Source: Achatina immaculata
Lineage: Eukaryota; Mollusca; Gastropoda; Stylommatophora; Achatinidae
Length of the DNA: 64,000 nucleotides
Direction of reading: 5' to 3'
NCBI GenBank assembly: GCA_009760885.1
Contig: CM019721.1
Location: 18,889,381 to 18,953,380, forward strand
A model generated the notes under the pieces. The model searched no databases. It worked only from the letters and a program-made list of their open reading frames with translations, and was not told the DNA's origin. Below, in pieces: positions 43,231 through 52,950 of the stretch (its first letter is position 1; each line of letters begins with the position of its first letter). A program made the translations under genes and the position numbers.

Positions 43231-43499
43231 TTGTATGCATAGGCAAATTACTTGAATGAACTTTATGAACATTGGAATAATTTAAACTTTTCTGCTTGGG
43301 ACAGATTTTAATCGTAAATTAAAATTTATTCTAGTAGCGTTTTCGTGATGAAATTTAAAAAAAAATATATTCTCCGCGAGTTTTATTTTAGATCTAGGTC
43401 TTTAACTCTTTTTCATCCTTTGTCAAAGATTTATTAGACAACGCACAAAGTTCATTTCCCATTAAATACAAAAGGCATAATTTATTCGAGTTGTTCCAG
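43231..43499. other. no gene seen
   Basis: AT-rich spacer. Confidence 0.4.
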
Positions 43500-44035
43500 G
43501 ACAGATTCTCCTTATAAATGTAACTTTGACATTACAAAGTATAAATATTATTACCAGTTTAAAAGTTGTATGCCTAAGGGCATGCATCTTTCTCATAGCA
43601 ACATATGCCTGTGAGACCTGGACACTTAACAAAACAGCTGAGAAACACATAAATGCCTTTGAATGTAAATGCTACAGAAGAGTTCTCCAAATATCGTGGA
43701 CACAAAAAAGAACAAATATATCTATACTACAAGAGCTTAATATTGAAGAAGGCTGGCTAGTAAAGAGGATTAAAGAGAGAAAACTTAAATATTTTGGCCA
43801 CATTAAACGTCATGATAATTTAGAGAAGACCGTATTGGAAGGATACATAATGGGAAAAAGAAAAAGAGGAAGACCAAGACGAAGATGGCTGCAAGACATC
43901 GTTGATAATCTGGAAATGGATGCAACAGCAGCAGGCCATCTTGCTCACAACCGAGAGGCCTACAGGAGTGCTGTTTGGGAGGCAAAGTTCCGCAAGGGAC
44001 ATGCAAATGAATGAATGCAAATGATGCTGTAAGTG
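43500..44035 (+). mobile_element. LINE family C 3' portion, best-preserved tail
   Basis: Open frame 43526-44014: LRACIFLIATYACETWTLNK, then AFECKCYRRVLQISWTQKRT, ERKLKYFGHIKRHDNLEKTV, RKRGRPRRRWLQDIVDNLEM and AAGHLAHNREAYRSAVWEAK. This is the uninterrupted C-terminus of family C and the reference for its other fragments. The 3' end has aatgaatgaatg. Confidence 0.9.
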
Positions 44036-44476
44036 CTGAAATTATTCAAGATCGGGAAAGATTAACTTGGCCACCGAGTGTTAGAGCCGTTAGTTTGACC
44101 TCTTTGAAATGTTTAAAAAAAAGCCGCTGGTATTTACGTTCTCAGATAGATGTGATGTTGTAAAAGTGAAAAGTGAATGTGTCCAGTGATTTTCTCGATT
44201 AAATTTCTTTCAATCACATGTGTACTTCTTCTTCTTCTTTTTCTTTAAATGGAATTTTGTGTAAACTTCTCAGTCATGTATCTTGAATAGATAATAAATA
44301 ATAATATTTATACTTCAGCATACTATAGATAGAGTTGTGAACGCTTGACTACAGCGGGCTACTCCATATCGGTGTCCGATAAAACATTTTGAAAATTAAT
44401 GTCCAAAATTAATTGATGTCCTAAGTGTTAAAAATAAATTAATTAATTTTTAAATTATTTGTAATTCTTAATCTCT

Positions 44477-44479
<3 letters not shown>
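44036..44479. other. no gene seen
   Basis: AT-rich spacer with a small (CTT)n run. Confidence 0.4.
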
Positions 44480-44528
<49 letters not shown>

Positions 44529-44537
44529 ATATATATG
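44480..44537. repeat. (TA)n microsatellite
   Basis: Nearly uninterrupted TA run. Confidence 0.97.
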
Positions 44538-44550
44538 GCTGAATTGAAAT

Positions 44551-44637
44551 CATCATCATCATCATCATCATGTGCCGTGCCGACTGGCGTTGGCTATTAT
44601 GCTTCTCCAGAGTATCCGATCCTTCATGCAGGCCAAT
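44551..44637 (-). mobile_element. RTE family A, 87 bp insertion
   Basis: Antisense (CAT)n tail plus the last ~65 bases of family A (gtgccgtgccgactggcgtt). Flanked by tgaattgaaat at 44540-44550 and 44638-44648. Confidence 0.9.
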
Positions 44638-44810
44638 TGAATTGAAATGTCTAAATCTTTTTAAGATGCAAAAGTGTAAAAAGCTAAAAAAAAACATTAA
44701 TACTTGAATGAAATAAGGCAGAAAATATCAAGACAAAGACTTGAAAGAGTTCAAATGTCTTTACAAAATCGAGCACAAAAACAGAATTACGTATTTGTGC
44801 CAGATAAATA

Positions 44811-45660
44811 TATGAGAGAATATTCTAAGAACGATCATCACAGAACCAGGCATAGCAGTTGGAGGATACAATATTAACAACCTTCGGTACTGATAGCTGA
44901 GAACCAAGAAGACCTACAAAATCGTTTGGATAAAGTCGGCAAAGAAAGTGAACAGAAAGGCTTTACTTTGAACATAAAAAAGACAGAGGCTAAGAAACGG
45001 AATCCACCAACATACAGTATAAAATTAAGTGGAACTATTCTAAAGCAGGTGCAGAAATTCAAATACCTTGGAACAGTAATAACTTCAGATGGGAAATGCA
45101 GAACAGAAATTAGGAACAGAATAGGCCAAGCAAAGACTGCATTTCAGAGAATGAGAAACATATTATCCAACTCATCCTTATCAATGTATGTTAGAAAACG
45201 AGTCCTAAAATGCTATATTGAACCTATCTTGTTATATGGAAGTGAATGATGGACAATAGGTAGGTTTGCACAAAAATCATTGGAAGCACCAGAAATATGG
45301 TTTATTAGAAGAATATTGCAAATCCCCTGGACAGCAAAAATAACTAATGAAGAATATATGAGAAGAGATGGAGAGACAAAAAAATCTTGTGAAAAAAATA
45401 AGAGAGAGACAATATACTTTCATCGGACATGCAATGAGAAGAGGGGGCATTGAAAATAATATAACAACAGGAAAAATAGAGAGAAGAAGATCAAGAGGAA
45501 GACCAAGAGAAATGATACTGGACAGTTTGACGGGATGGTGTAAGAGGAGATCACCAACTGAGCTGATGGCCTGCATGAAGGACCGCGTACTCTGGAGAAG
45601 CATAATAGCCAAAGCCAGTCGGCGCGGCACGTGATGATGATGATAATAATGATGATGATG
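44811..45660 (+). mobile_element. RTE family A 3' portion, catalytic box deleted
   Basis: Starts in [11 protein letters not shown] (the segment before YADD) and runs to the (TGA)n tail. At 44888 a 16-base deletion removes the YADD codons compared with the copy at 4261. The frame 44926-45249 (KKTEAKKRNPPTYSIKLSGT) ends at the same YGSE-TGA stop as that copy; a frameshift follows at ~45385 and frame 45368-45634 continues to the C-terminus. Confidence 0.92.
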
Positions 45661-45930
45661 ATGATGGTGATGTCAGATAAATATGGCCCTTGCGCTTACA
45701 TTCGGTATTTCTTTCACTGTCAGTTGTTCTTTGTTTGAAGTTATTTTGTTTTGCGCTGATAAGCAGATTTTTCATCACGTGTGTTTTCATTGGTTACTGG
45801 TGATAATCATGTATGCTTTCTTTTAAGCCCATGTTTTTTTTAATTTTCAAAAATAGAACGTTCCTGGCAGTCAGTGTGATAACTTACAATTTGTCAATCA
45901 CATTTTTCTACCTGTAATTTTATACCACTG

Positions 45931-45931
<1 letters not shown>
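45661..45931. other. no gene seen
   Basis: AT-rich spacer. Confidence 0.4.

Positions 45932-45985
<54 letters not shown>
45932..45985. repeat. (TA)n microsatellite
   Basis: About 26 TA repeats. Confidence 0.97.
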
Positions 45986-45987
<2 letters not shown>

Positions 45988-46039
45988 GAAGCGCACATAC
46001 AAACGCTTCCAATATTACTGAGAAAAAATATCACGATAA

Positions 46040-46270
46040 AATTCACGTTTCCGTGCCACTAAGGCATATTGGAGATACGATTAGGCCATGAAAACGTGTT
46101 GCAGTATGGATGCCTTTACCTTCCCAGATTTCTATGGTACGCATCTTTAGAGGCAGGGTGGACCCCGGGCCTTTATGGCATGTACCACCCAAAAAAAAAA
46201 TCTCACTCCTGGGACTTTAACCCGATACCATCAGATTTGTAAACCGACCACCTAACAGCTTAACTGAGAA
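46040..46270 (-). mobile_element. tRNA-derived SINE-like element
   Basis: On the minus strand, cagttaagctgttaggtggt (A-box region) and tcgggttaaagtcccaggag (B-box region) lie ~30 bases apart near 46270-46205. A body with ggcatccatactgcaacacg-like text follows. The body shares gatgcctttaccttcccaga-type text with the element at 40410. Confidence 0.55.
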
Positions 46271-46468
46271 ACAAGTTCAAGCCATATTTAGGTATACATA
46301 GATACAAGATTTGATTGAATTTTTTTTTCTTTACGGAGTACAATAAAGGATTAAATGTTACAAATGAAACAATGCTGGTACTATAGTGACAACGACTTGA
46401 ACGAGTTCACAAATGAACTGTGTATTTGTGTTTATTATTGTGAATGGGCACGCTTTAACTGAAGTTAG

Positions 46469-46500
46469 TATAAAAAGGACTGTAATGACAGAGCTTCAGT
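46469..46500 (+). promoter_or_regulatory. candidate core promoter (TATA box plus initiator)
   Basis: TATAAAAAGG at 46469-46478 and TTCAGT at 46495-46500 are spaced so that the initiator A (46498) is 29 bases downstream of the TATA start, the ideal metazoan arrangement. A possible first-exon donor CAG-GTTTATG follows at 46616-46624. It could serve the signal-peptide exon at 50054, 3.5 kb downstream; that link is an inference. Confidence 0.4.
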
Positions 46501-46624
46501 TTTACGCAGTTTCTTTGTCGCTTTATCGAATATCTCGATAACATATTTTTGATTTTCAAAGGCGCTTCTCTCTCCGTCATAAGTACTTAATACGACAGCA
46601 ATACAGTAATACAGCAGGTTTATG

Positions 46625-46834
46625 TTAGGTTAGCAGCGACTGGATAGAAGATTTGTTAGTGCACCTGGTTTCTAACAGAAAACTCTTCTGACATCAAATC
46701 AAAGTCAACGTCTAGAACCAGTCACTCAGAAAAACAGAATAATTCTGCAACAGAGGCACCCGTATTTAACCCATTTAATTCTTATACATTTGGAGAAATT
46801 AACAGTGTTGCAGTTATGACAACTGCGGTAATAC
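46625..46834. other. no gene seen
   Basis: Apparently unique sequence between the candidate promoter and LINE E. Confidence 0.35.
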
Positions 46835-46835
46835 T

Positions 46836-46875
<40 letters not shown>

Positions 46876-47410
46876 CATTAAGTGCCCAGGACACATGTGG
46901 CTTCCGCACGGGTTTTCCACAAATTCCGGTCCTTTTTTTCCCCGCACTTGCCCAAGTAAGCCCTCTATCGCTCAACATCCTCTCTGTTGTTCTTCTCCAT
47001 GTCTCTTTTGGTCTACCCTTACTTCTGTTCCCCTGTGGTGTCCATCTTAGTGCTATTTTTGGTAGTGAGTTTCCAGTCGTTCGGAGCACATGTCCCAAAC
47101 ATCACCAGCGTCTTTCCTCAATAATTGCGATCAGTGGCTTCATCTGTATTTCTGCCAACAAGATGTTATTTCTTATGGTGTTTGGCCAAAATATTTGTCT
47201 AATTCTTCGTAAACATTTAGTCTGGAAAGAATTCAGCGTGTTTTCTAATGTACTGGTGATTTTCCAGCATTCACTTCCATAGAGTAGTTCACATAGAACA
47301 TTACTCCTAAATATCCCTACGACGCATGATCGTAAAAGGCGACTAAGGAGGGTTCGGCGTAGGGCCAGCAACTCTATCCCGTAAAAAAGAAAACCATCAG
47401 ACTGCTGCAA
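46835..47410 (-). mobile_element. LINE family E 3' portion
   Basis: The 3' tail is (GA)n on the minus strand (46839-46872). Minus ORFs 46814-47098 and 47102-47410 give SNVLCELLYGSECWKITSTL, then FQTKCLRRIRQIFWPNTIRN, ERRWCLGHVLRTTGNSLPKI and GRPKETWRRTTERML. This is a CR1/L2-or-RTE-type C-terminus distinct from A-C. The 5' end has a small inverted-looking segment (acgatcatgcgtggtggg text recurs at 47979). Confidence 0.8.
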
Positions 47411-47429
47411 AAACAGAACAAGAAAAAAA

Positions 47430-47745
47430 CTGGCTCTAGTAGAGATATAATAGAAATAACGACTGCGGTAAAACTGGCTCTAGTAGAGATATAATAGAAA
47501 TTATGACTGTGGTAAAACTGGCTCTAGTAGAGATATAATAGAAATTATGACTGTGGTAAAACTGGCTCTAGTAGAGATATAATAGAAATTATGACTGTGG
47601 TAAAACTGGCTCTAGTAGAGATATAATAGAAATTATGACCGCGGTAAAACTGGCTCTAGTAGAGATATAATAGAAATTATGACTGCGGTAAAACTGGCTC
47701 TAGTAGAGATATAATAGAAATTATGACTGCGGTAAAACTGGCTCT
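47430..47745. repeat. minisatellite, 44 bp unit, first part
   Basis: Seven units of aaaactggctctagtagaga with tataatagaaattatgactg and tggt, very uniform. The array continues at 48005-48110 and 49080-49165, split by two LINE fragments. Confidence 0.95.
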
Positions 47746-48004
47746 CTCTCTCTCTATCTCTCTCTCTCTCTCTGAACCTTAAGTGCCCAGGGCACATGGG
47801 GACTTCCAGTGGCTGGCTTTCATCCACAACCTTCATGGGCTCAGTTTCCTGATACGCATTTCTCCTTCCACTTGCATTTGTTTTTTTCCTTGCTTCCGTT
47901 TCTGTACCAGTCTGATAGTTTTTTTTACCAGATAGGGTTGCTGGCCCTATGCTGAACCCTCCTTAGTCGCCTTTTACGATCATGCGTGGTGGGGTACAGT
48001 GGTC
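47746..48004 (-). mobile_element. LINE family E 3' end inside the 44 bp array
   Basis: (CT)n at 47746-47773, then the antisense family E 3' tip (ttaagtgcccagggcacatg) and further antisense sequence, ending at the next array unit (48008). Confidence 0.7.
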
Positions 48005-48111
48005 CTATAAAACTGGCTCTAGTAGAGATATAATAGAAATTATGACTGTAGTAAAACTGGCTCTAGCCGAGATATAACAGAAATTATGACTGTGGTAAAA
48101 CTGGCTCTTAT
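48005..48111. repeat. minisatellite, 44 bp unit, second part
   Basis: Two and a half units of the same array. Confidence 0.93.
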
Positions 48112-49016
48112 CTTATCTTATATCCTTCCCGTGCCGTTGAACGTCACATAGGGCTCGCAAAGTAGTTTGCCAATTTTTCTGTCTTCAGCGAATCTTTCAA
48201 CCTCATCAAAGGATTGTATGTCTGTTAATTTGGCCTCTCTTAATAATGTCCTCTGCAGAGTTTCACACGGTCTGCCTCTTTTTCTTCGGCCTGTTGTGTT
48301 CCACTTGATAGCTTGTTTTGGGATTCTCTGATCATTTCTTCTCATCAAGTGACCATCATTGTCCATCTCCTTGTCCTGATCACCTATGAGACTGGTTGTT
48401 TTTCAGTCATCTGTCTTATCTCTGCATTGTTCTTGAATTCATTCCACTTGATGCTGAGTATTTTCCTTAGGCATTTGTTTTCAAAAGAGTCTAATTTCTT
48501 GTCTATTTCTTTAGTTGTTTTCCAGCTTTCGCATGCATAAATGAGGGTGGATATTACATTTGAATTGAATAATCTTAACTTGGTTTTTGTGCTTATAACT
48601 TGTGAATTCCGTATGTTCTCAAGATTCTTGAAGATTGATGCTGCTTTTGCAATTCTGATCCTAACTTCCTTTCTAGTGTCGCCATCCTGGTCGATGTAGC
48701 TGCCAAGGTATGCAGATTGATTGACTTCTTCAATATCTGACCCTTCTATGTGTATTTTTTCCATTTTGATTAATGGGAATTTTCATTATTTTTGTTTTGT
48801 CCTTGTTAATTTCAAGTCCTATTTTGCTAGCCAGTGAAGACAGGCTATCTGTTTTTTCTTGCATGGAATTCACATTATTACTGATAAGAGTTATGTCATC
48901 AGCAAAATCAAGATCTTCTAGTTGGGTTCCATGTACCCAGTCAATACCTGTGTTACCTGTGCAGCATTTTTTCATTATGAAGTCTATTGTAATCCCAAAA
49001 AGTAAAGGAGACATCA
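48112..49016 (-). mobile_element. LINE family B 3' portion inside the 44 bp array
   Basis: Minus ORFs 48730-49065 (LDFADDITLISNNVNSMQEK, KIGLEINKDKTKIMKI), 48384-48764 (YLGSYIDQDGDTRKEV, FENKCLRKILSIKWNEF) and 48118-48366 (RKRGRPCETLQRTLLREAKL). The 3' tail on the minus strand is ataagataagataag. It keeps the catalytic FADD and is one of the least decayed B copies. Confidence 0.92.
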
Positions 49017-49079
49017 GGGATGCCAACTCCGAAGAGCACAATCGTTGGCCCCAAACATATGACAAGGATTGGATTCTGG

Positions 49080-49165
49080 AAAACTGGCTCTAGTAGAGAT
49101 ATAATAGAAATTATGACTGTGGTAAAACTGGCTCTAGTAGAGATATAATAGCAATTATGAGAAGT
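49080..49165. repeat. minisatellite, 44 bp unit, third part
   Basis: Two units of the same array; a ~60 bp non-repeat segment (49017-49079) separates them from the LINE. Confidence 0.93.
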
Positions 49166-49963
49166 AAGATGAGGACATATAAGTGAAGAACATACAACAA
49201 TCCAATATTTCAACCAAAGTCTTTTTCAAAGATCACATAGAAAAACAACATAACAGACAAAAGCACGAAAAATACGAGATGAGAAATCAAACACATAGCT
49301 TTCTTGATCTCCTTCTTTATTACTGCCTCTCTTTTAGTATCAGATGTTTCTTTCTTACACTCTGTACTCTTCTATTTTCTTTTCTTTGTAAATATTATGT
49401 TGAGTGTTTGTAATGTAAGCGAAGACTTTGTTGCTTAACTCTAAGAAAAACAACTGCAGAAAAGATGAAACTGTAACCTCCTCAGCGAGTTATTTTAAAG
49501 CAGATGTGAAATTATTCATTTTGAAAGTCTCTCGTTATATTAAAACGCGTTTTTTATTGAGTGTAGAAATATGTTTCATCATCATCATCATCATCATCAT
49601 AATCATCATCATCATCATCATAGCTTTGGGAGCATAGGCCATATATAATGCCTCTCCAGTCATTCCTGTTCTTGTATTTATTCTCTGCTTCTTTCCATGT
49701 GTATCCCTTGTCTCTGGGCAGTGTCATAATTTCTCTTCTCCAAGTTAAGTCTAGATCTTCCTCCAATTCTATTTCCTTGAGATTCCATGTCAGTGTTCAC
49801 AAGACGCATAATCTGTCATGATTGTTTTTTGTTCGTTTATTTATATATTTGAAATGCGTTCCAATATGATGTATCCATTTGAAGATTTATACACAAGGAA
49901 AAAAAAGTAGAAACAGCTTTATTACTTAACGAGTACATAATTGTAAAAGAAGGCATTTGAATA
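49166..49963. other. no gene seen; (ATC)n run at 49578-49622
   Basis: Contains a (CAT)n/(ATC)n run followed by antisense LINE-like text (minus ORF 49554-49766, EEDLDLTWRREIMTLPRDKG), possibly another LINE 3' end. Otherwise unassigned. Confidence 0.4.
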
Positions 49964-50053
49964 TTGTGGCGTAATTTACATTTTTCTGTTTTCTCCAGTT
50001 ATTTTCTGCTGGTTTTCTATTTCTTTACTTTTCTAATTTCCAGTGAAAAGAAC

Positions 50054-50239
50054 ATGAATTCCAGATACTTTTCCAGTTCGTCAAGAATGGTTGTCTTGGT
50101 GGTTTGCTTTATTATGCTCATTGGCTTCATATCTCCGGACCCTATTTCTGCAAAGGAGAATAACGATGAGCAAAATGAAAATGATGATTCTCTGATTACA
50201 ACAAATCTAAACAAAGATCGGACCTGCGAAGAGCCCTAC
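50054..50239 (+). CDS. signal-peptide exon of a putative small secreted protein
   Basis: The 62-codon exon starts MNSRYFSSSSRMVVLVVCFI. Residues 12-28 are a strong hydrophobic core ending near a small-residue site (ISA-KEN), as in a secretory signal peptide. An acidic/Asn-rich stretch follows (KENNDEQNENDDSL), then NKDRTCEEPY. The exon ends in phase 0 at a consensus donor GTATGT. A pyrimidine-rich acceptor TTTCTAATTTCCAG ends at 50043, ten bases before the ATG. The sequence does not match any repeat in the window. The layout (signal peptide, acidic spacer, Cys) is common in neuropeptide, hormone and gland-secreted precursors, but I do not recognise the family and no second exon was found. Confidence 0.55.
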
Positions 50240-50465
50240 GTATGTTATTTTATTTTGTTATAGTGTTGTTATATAAGACTTTTCAACTCTGAGTAAATAC
50301 AGCTCTCCCCAACATTTTACTGTGTTGCCAAAAGAAAAAAAATCTCAGTATCTCAAGCGTTATATGCTCTTTGAAGTGAATTAATTGAAAAAAAAAGACA
50401 TTACATATTCATATCTATATGAACTGTGACAACATATGTTAGTAAAACAGACACACGTAATAAAG

Positions 50466-50721
50466 TCAGTAGTCGGACGGAAAGAAAGACAGAGAAACAG
50501 ACAGAAAGACAGAAAAGACAGATAGACAGATGAGCATAAAGGTAGAATGACAGACAGAGAGGGAGAAAGACATACAGACAGAAAGGTCGGCAGGCATGCA
50601 TACAGACACATAGATAGAGAGAAAGACAGAGAGATAAATAGACAGACAGACAGAAAGACAGACAGGCAGGCAGACATACATACAGACAGACAGACAGACA
50701 GATAGATAGATAGATAGATAT

Positions 50722-50759
<38 letters not shown>

Positions 50760-50792
50760 GAGAGAGATAGACAGATAGATAGATAACATCAT
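50466..50792. repeat. (GACA)n/(GATA)n array
   Basis: Long tetranucleotide-like array with (GATA)n at the right. CLSVCLS-rich minus ORFs are artefacts of this repeat. It is the first part of a larger duplicated block. Confidence 0.95.
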
Positions 50793-51057
50793 TTAAAAGT
50801 GTTTAATTCTCTGCTGTTTACAGGTCTTAAGACTGTACTTTATAAAATACCAAATATTTTCAGTAGATGAACGAGGTTCTGACTGAATATACAAAAATAT
50901 ATAAATAGCCATATGTAAACAAATGAAAAAACAGAGACAGAAAAGTGCAGACAGACAGACAGAATGACAGAGACACAGATACAGAGAGAGAGAGAGAGAG
51001 AGAGATACCGTTAGAAGGACAGAATGATAAATGTTGATTGACATTACTGTAAAACGA

Positions 51058-51430
51058 CGACACATCTTACATCCTTCCCGTGCGTCCAATGGGGTTCGCA
51101 TTACTCTTGGCATATTTTTTTCTGTTTTGGGAGAAAAATTTTCAACCCGGTCAAGAGATCTTATTGCCCGTGATTTAGGCTCTCATCAATGTTCTCTTTA
51201 GAGTTTGACGTGGTCGATCTTTATTTTTCTGTGTCCTGTTGAGTCCCATTTGACAGTTTGTTTTGTCGATATACAAGGTATGTCCATCTCCTCTATTTTA
51301 ATTAATCACTCATGAGACAGGCTGTTATGTGCACCTCTTTCTTATGTCTGCTTTGGTCTTGAGTTCATTCAGCTGTGTATAGAATATTTTCCTCAGATAT
51401 TTGTTTTCAAATGCATCTAATTTGTTTGTA
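51058..51430 (-). mobile_element. LINE family B 3' end, antisense (block unit 1)
   Basis: Diverged family B 3' UTR and tail from acatcttacatccttcccgtg to about tttcaaatgcatctaattt. It is paired with the sense fragment that follows, 3' ends outward. The counterpart is at 58930-59285. Confidence 0.8.
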
Positions 51431-51439
51431 TTTAATTTT

Positions 51440-52848
51440 TCATAATGAAAAAATGCTGCAGAATCAAAATGGTCATTGATTGGGTACATGAGACCCAACT
51501 AGAAGATCTTGATTTTGCAAATTACGTAGCTCTTATCATTAATAATGTCAGTTTGATATAAGAAAAAAAACACAGCTACCCTGTCTTCACTGGTTAGTAC
51601 AATAAGGCTTGAAATTAACAAGGACAAAACAAAAAATAATTGTAAGGAGTGGAAAAATAAGCAAGTAGTGACCCGGTTTTGATTGGAAATCCCACTGGCC
51701 AGAGACGGCCCCGTGTGAATGGAAAATCCCCAGTCCTTCGAGTCCGTCGCTGACCAGAAGAGAGAAGTTTAAAGGGGGATAAGTTGAGCACGTTGAAGTC
51801 CAGCGACCAGTCGCGGACGAAGGTGATCAGTTTTCGAGAGATGGAGGCTGGCGTGTGTATTTTAGTTGTGCGCTTTTGTAAGCAGGATTGAACTCATATT
51901 ATTCAAGGAAATGTTTATTTTTTATGATTTTTTAGTAATGCCTGTTAGAAATATATGGACATCATGTGCATAGGATTTGTTGATTTGTGTTGCCTTATGG
52001 ATCAGAATTTTTGTAAATACAAGGATCGTGATTTTATAAAAAGGATTGTTGTTGTCATGTTCCTGTTACTTACATGTAAGGTGTGAATGTATGGTGTAGT
52101 CATCCTTCCACCACTCAGTACGACGGCGGCCAGACAGAATAAAAGATTGAATAATAATTCACATCAATCTAGTAAAAAATATCTATTACTGCATAATGAA
52201 ACTTCCCATTAATCATGAAGGAAAAATATACAACGAAGGAACAGTTGTCGAAAAAGTAAACCAATTTGCATACCTCAGCAGCCACACAGTCTAGGATGGT
52301 GACACCAGAAAGTAAATTAAAATAAGAATTGCAAAAGCAGCATTGACCTTCAAGAATCTTGAGAACATGTGACACTTAGAAGTTATAAACACAAAAAATG
52401 AGAGAAGATCATTCAGTTCAAATGTAATATCCGTCCCCATTTATGCATACCAAAAGCTGGAAAGCAAGTCAAGAAACAGACACAAAAAATTAGACTGTTT
52501 TGAAAAGAAATACCTAAGGAAAATTCTCGGTGTAAAGTGGAACGAATTGATGAAGGAGGTGGAGATAAGAGAGATGAGTGAACAACAACAAATCTCATGG
52601 GTGAATAGAACAAAGAGATGTACATTTGTCGGTCACTTGATGAGAAGAAACAATCAGAGAATCCCAAAACAAGCTATCATGTGGAACACAATAGGATGAA
52701 GAAAAAGAGGTCGACTACATGAAACTCTAGAGAGGACATAGTTAGGGGGGGCCAAATTAGTAGACAAAAAATCCCTTGATGAGGATGAAAAACTCGACGA
52801 AATGGCGAACTACCATACTGGCCTTTGTGATGTTATGGGAAGGATGTA
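51440..52848 (+). mobile_element. LINE family B 3' portion, sense (block unit 1)
   Basis: From aatgaaaaaatgctgcagaa (MKKCC) through the RT C-terminal region and tail to gggaaggatgtaag. Heavily decayed; interrupted by the solo LTR at 51641-52193. Confidence 0.82.
51641..52193 (+). mobile_element. solo LTR
   Basis: Begins TGTAAGGAG and ends TTACTGCA, with a flanking duplication of (A)TAAT (51636-51640 and 52193-52197). The matching unit at 59490-59500 lacks it and reads straight through (acaaaaatagtaaaacttcc). Internally it has a TATA-like tttataaaaagga at 52032 and AATAAA at 52139. LTR-retrotransposon origin; superfamily not determined. Confidence 0.75.
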
Positions 52849-52950
52849 AGATATTTCAGTATGTTATTAGCTTTGATTTAGTTGAATTTATTCCTCCGTA
52901 AAGTCGGAATGCTTCACTCATCTCAAAACATGAAATATTGTTGATATCAT

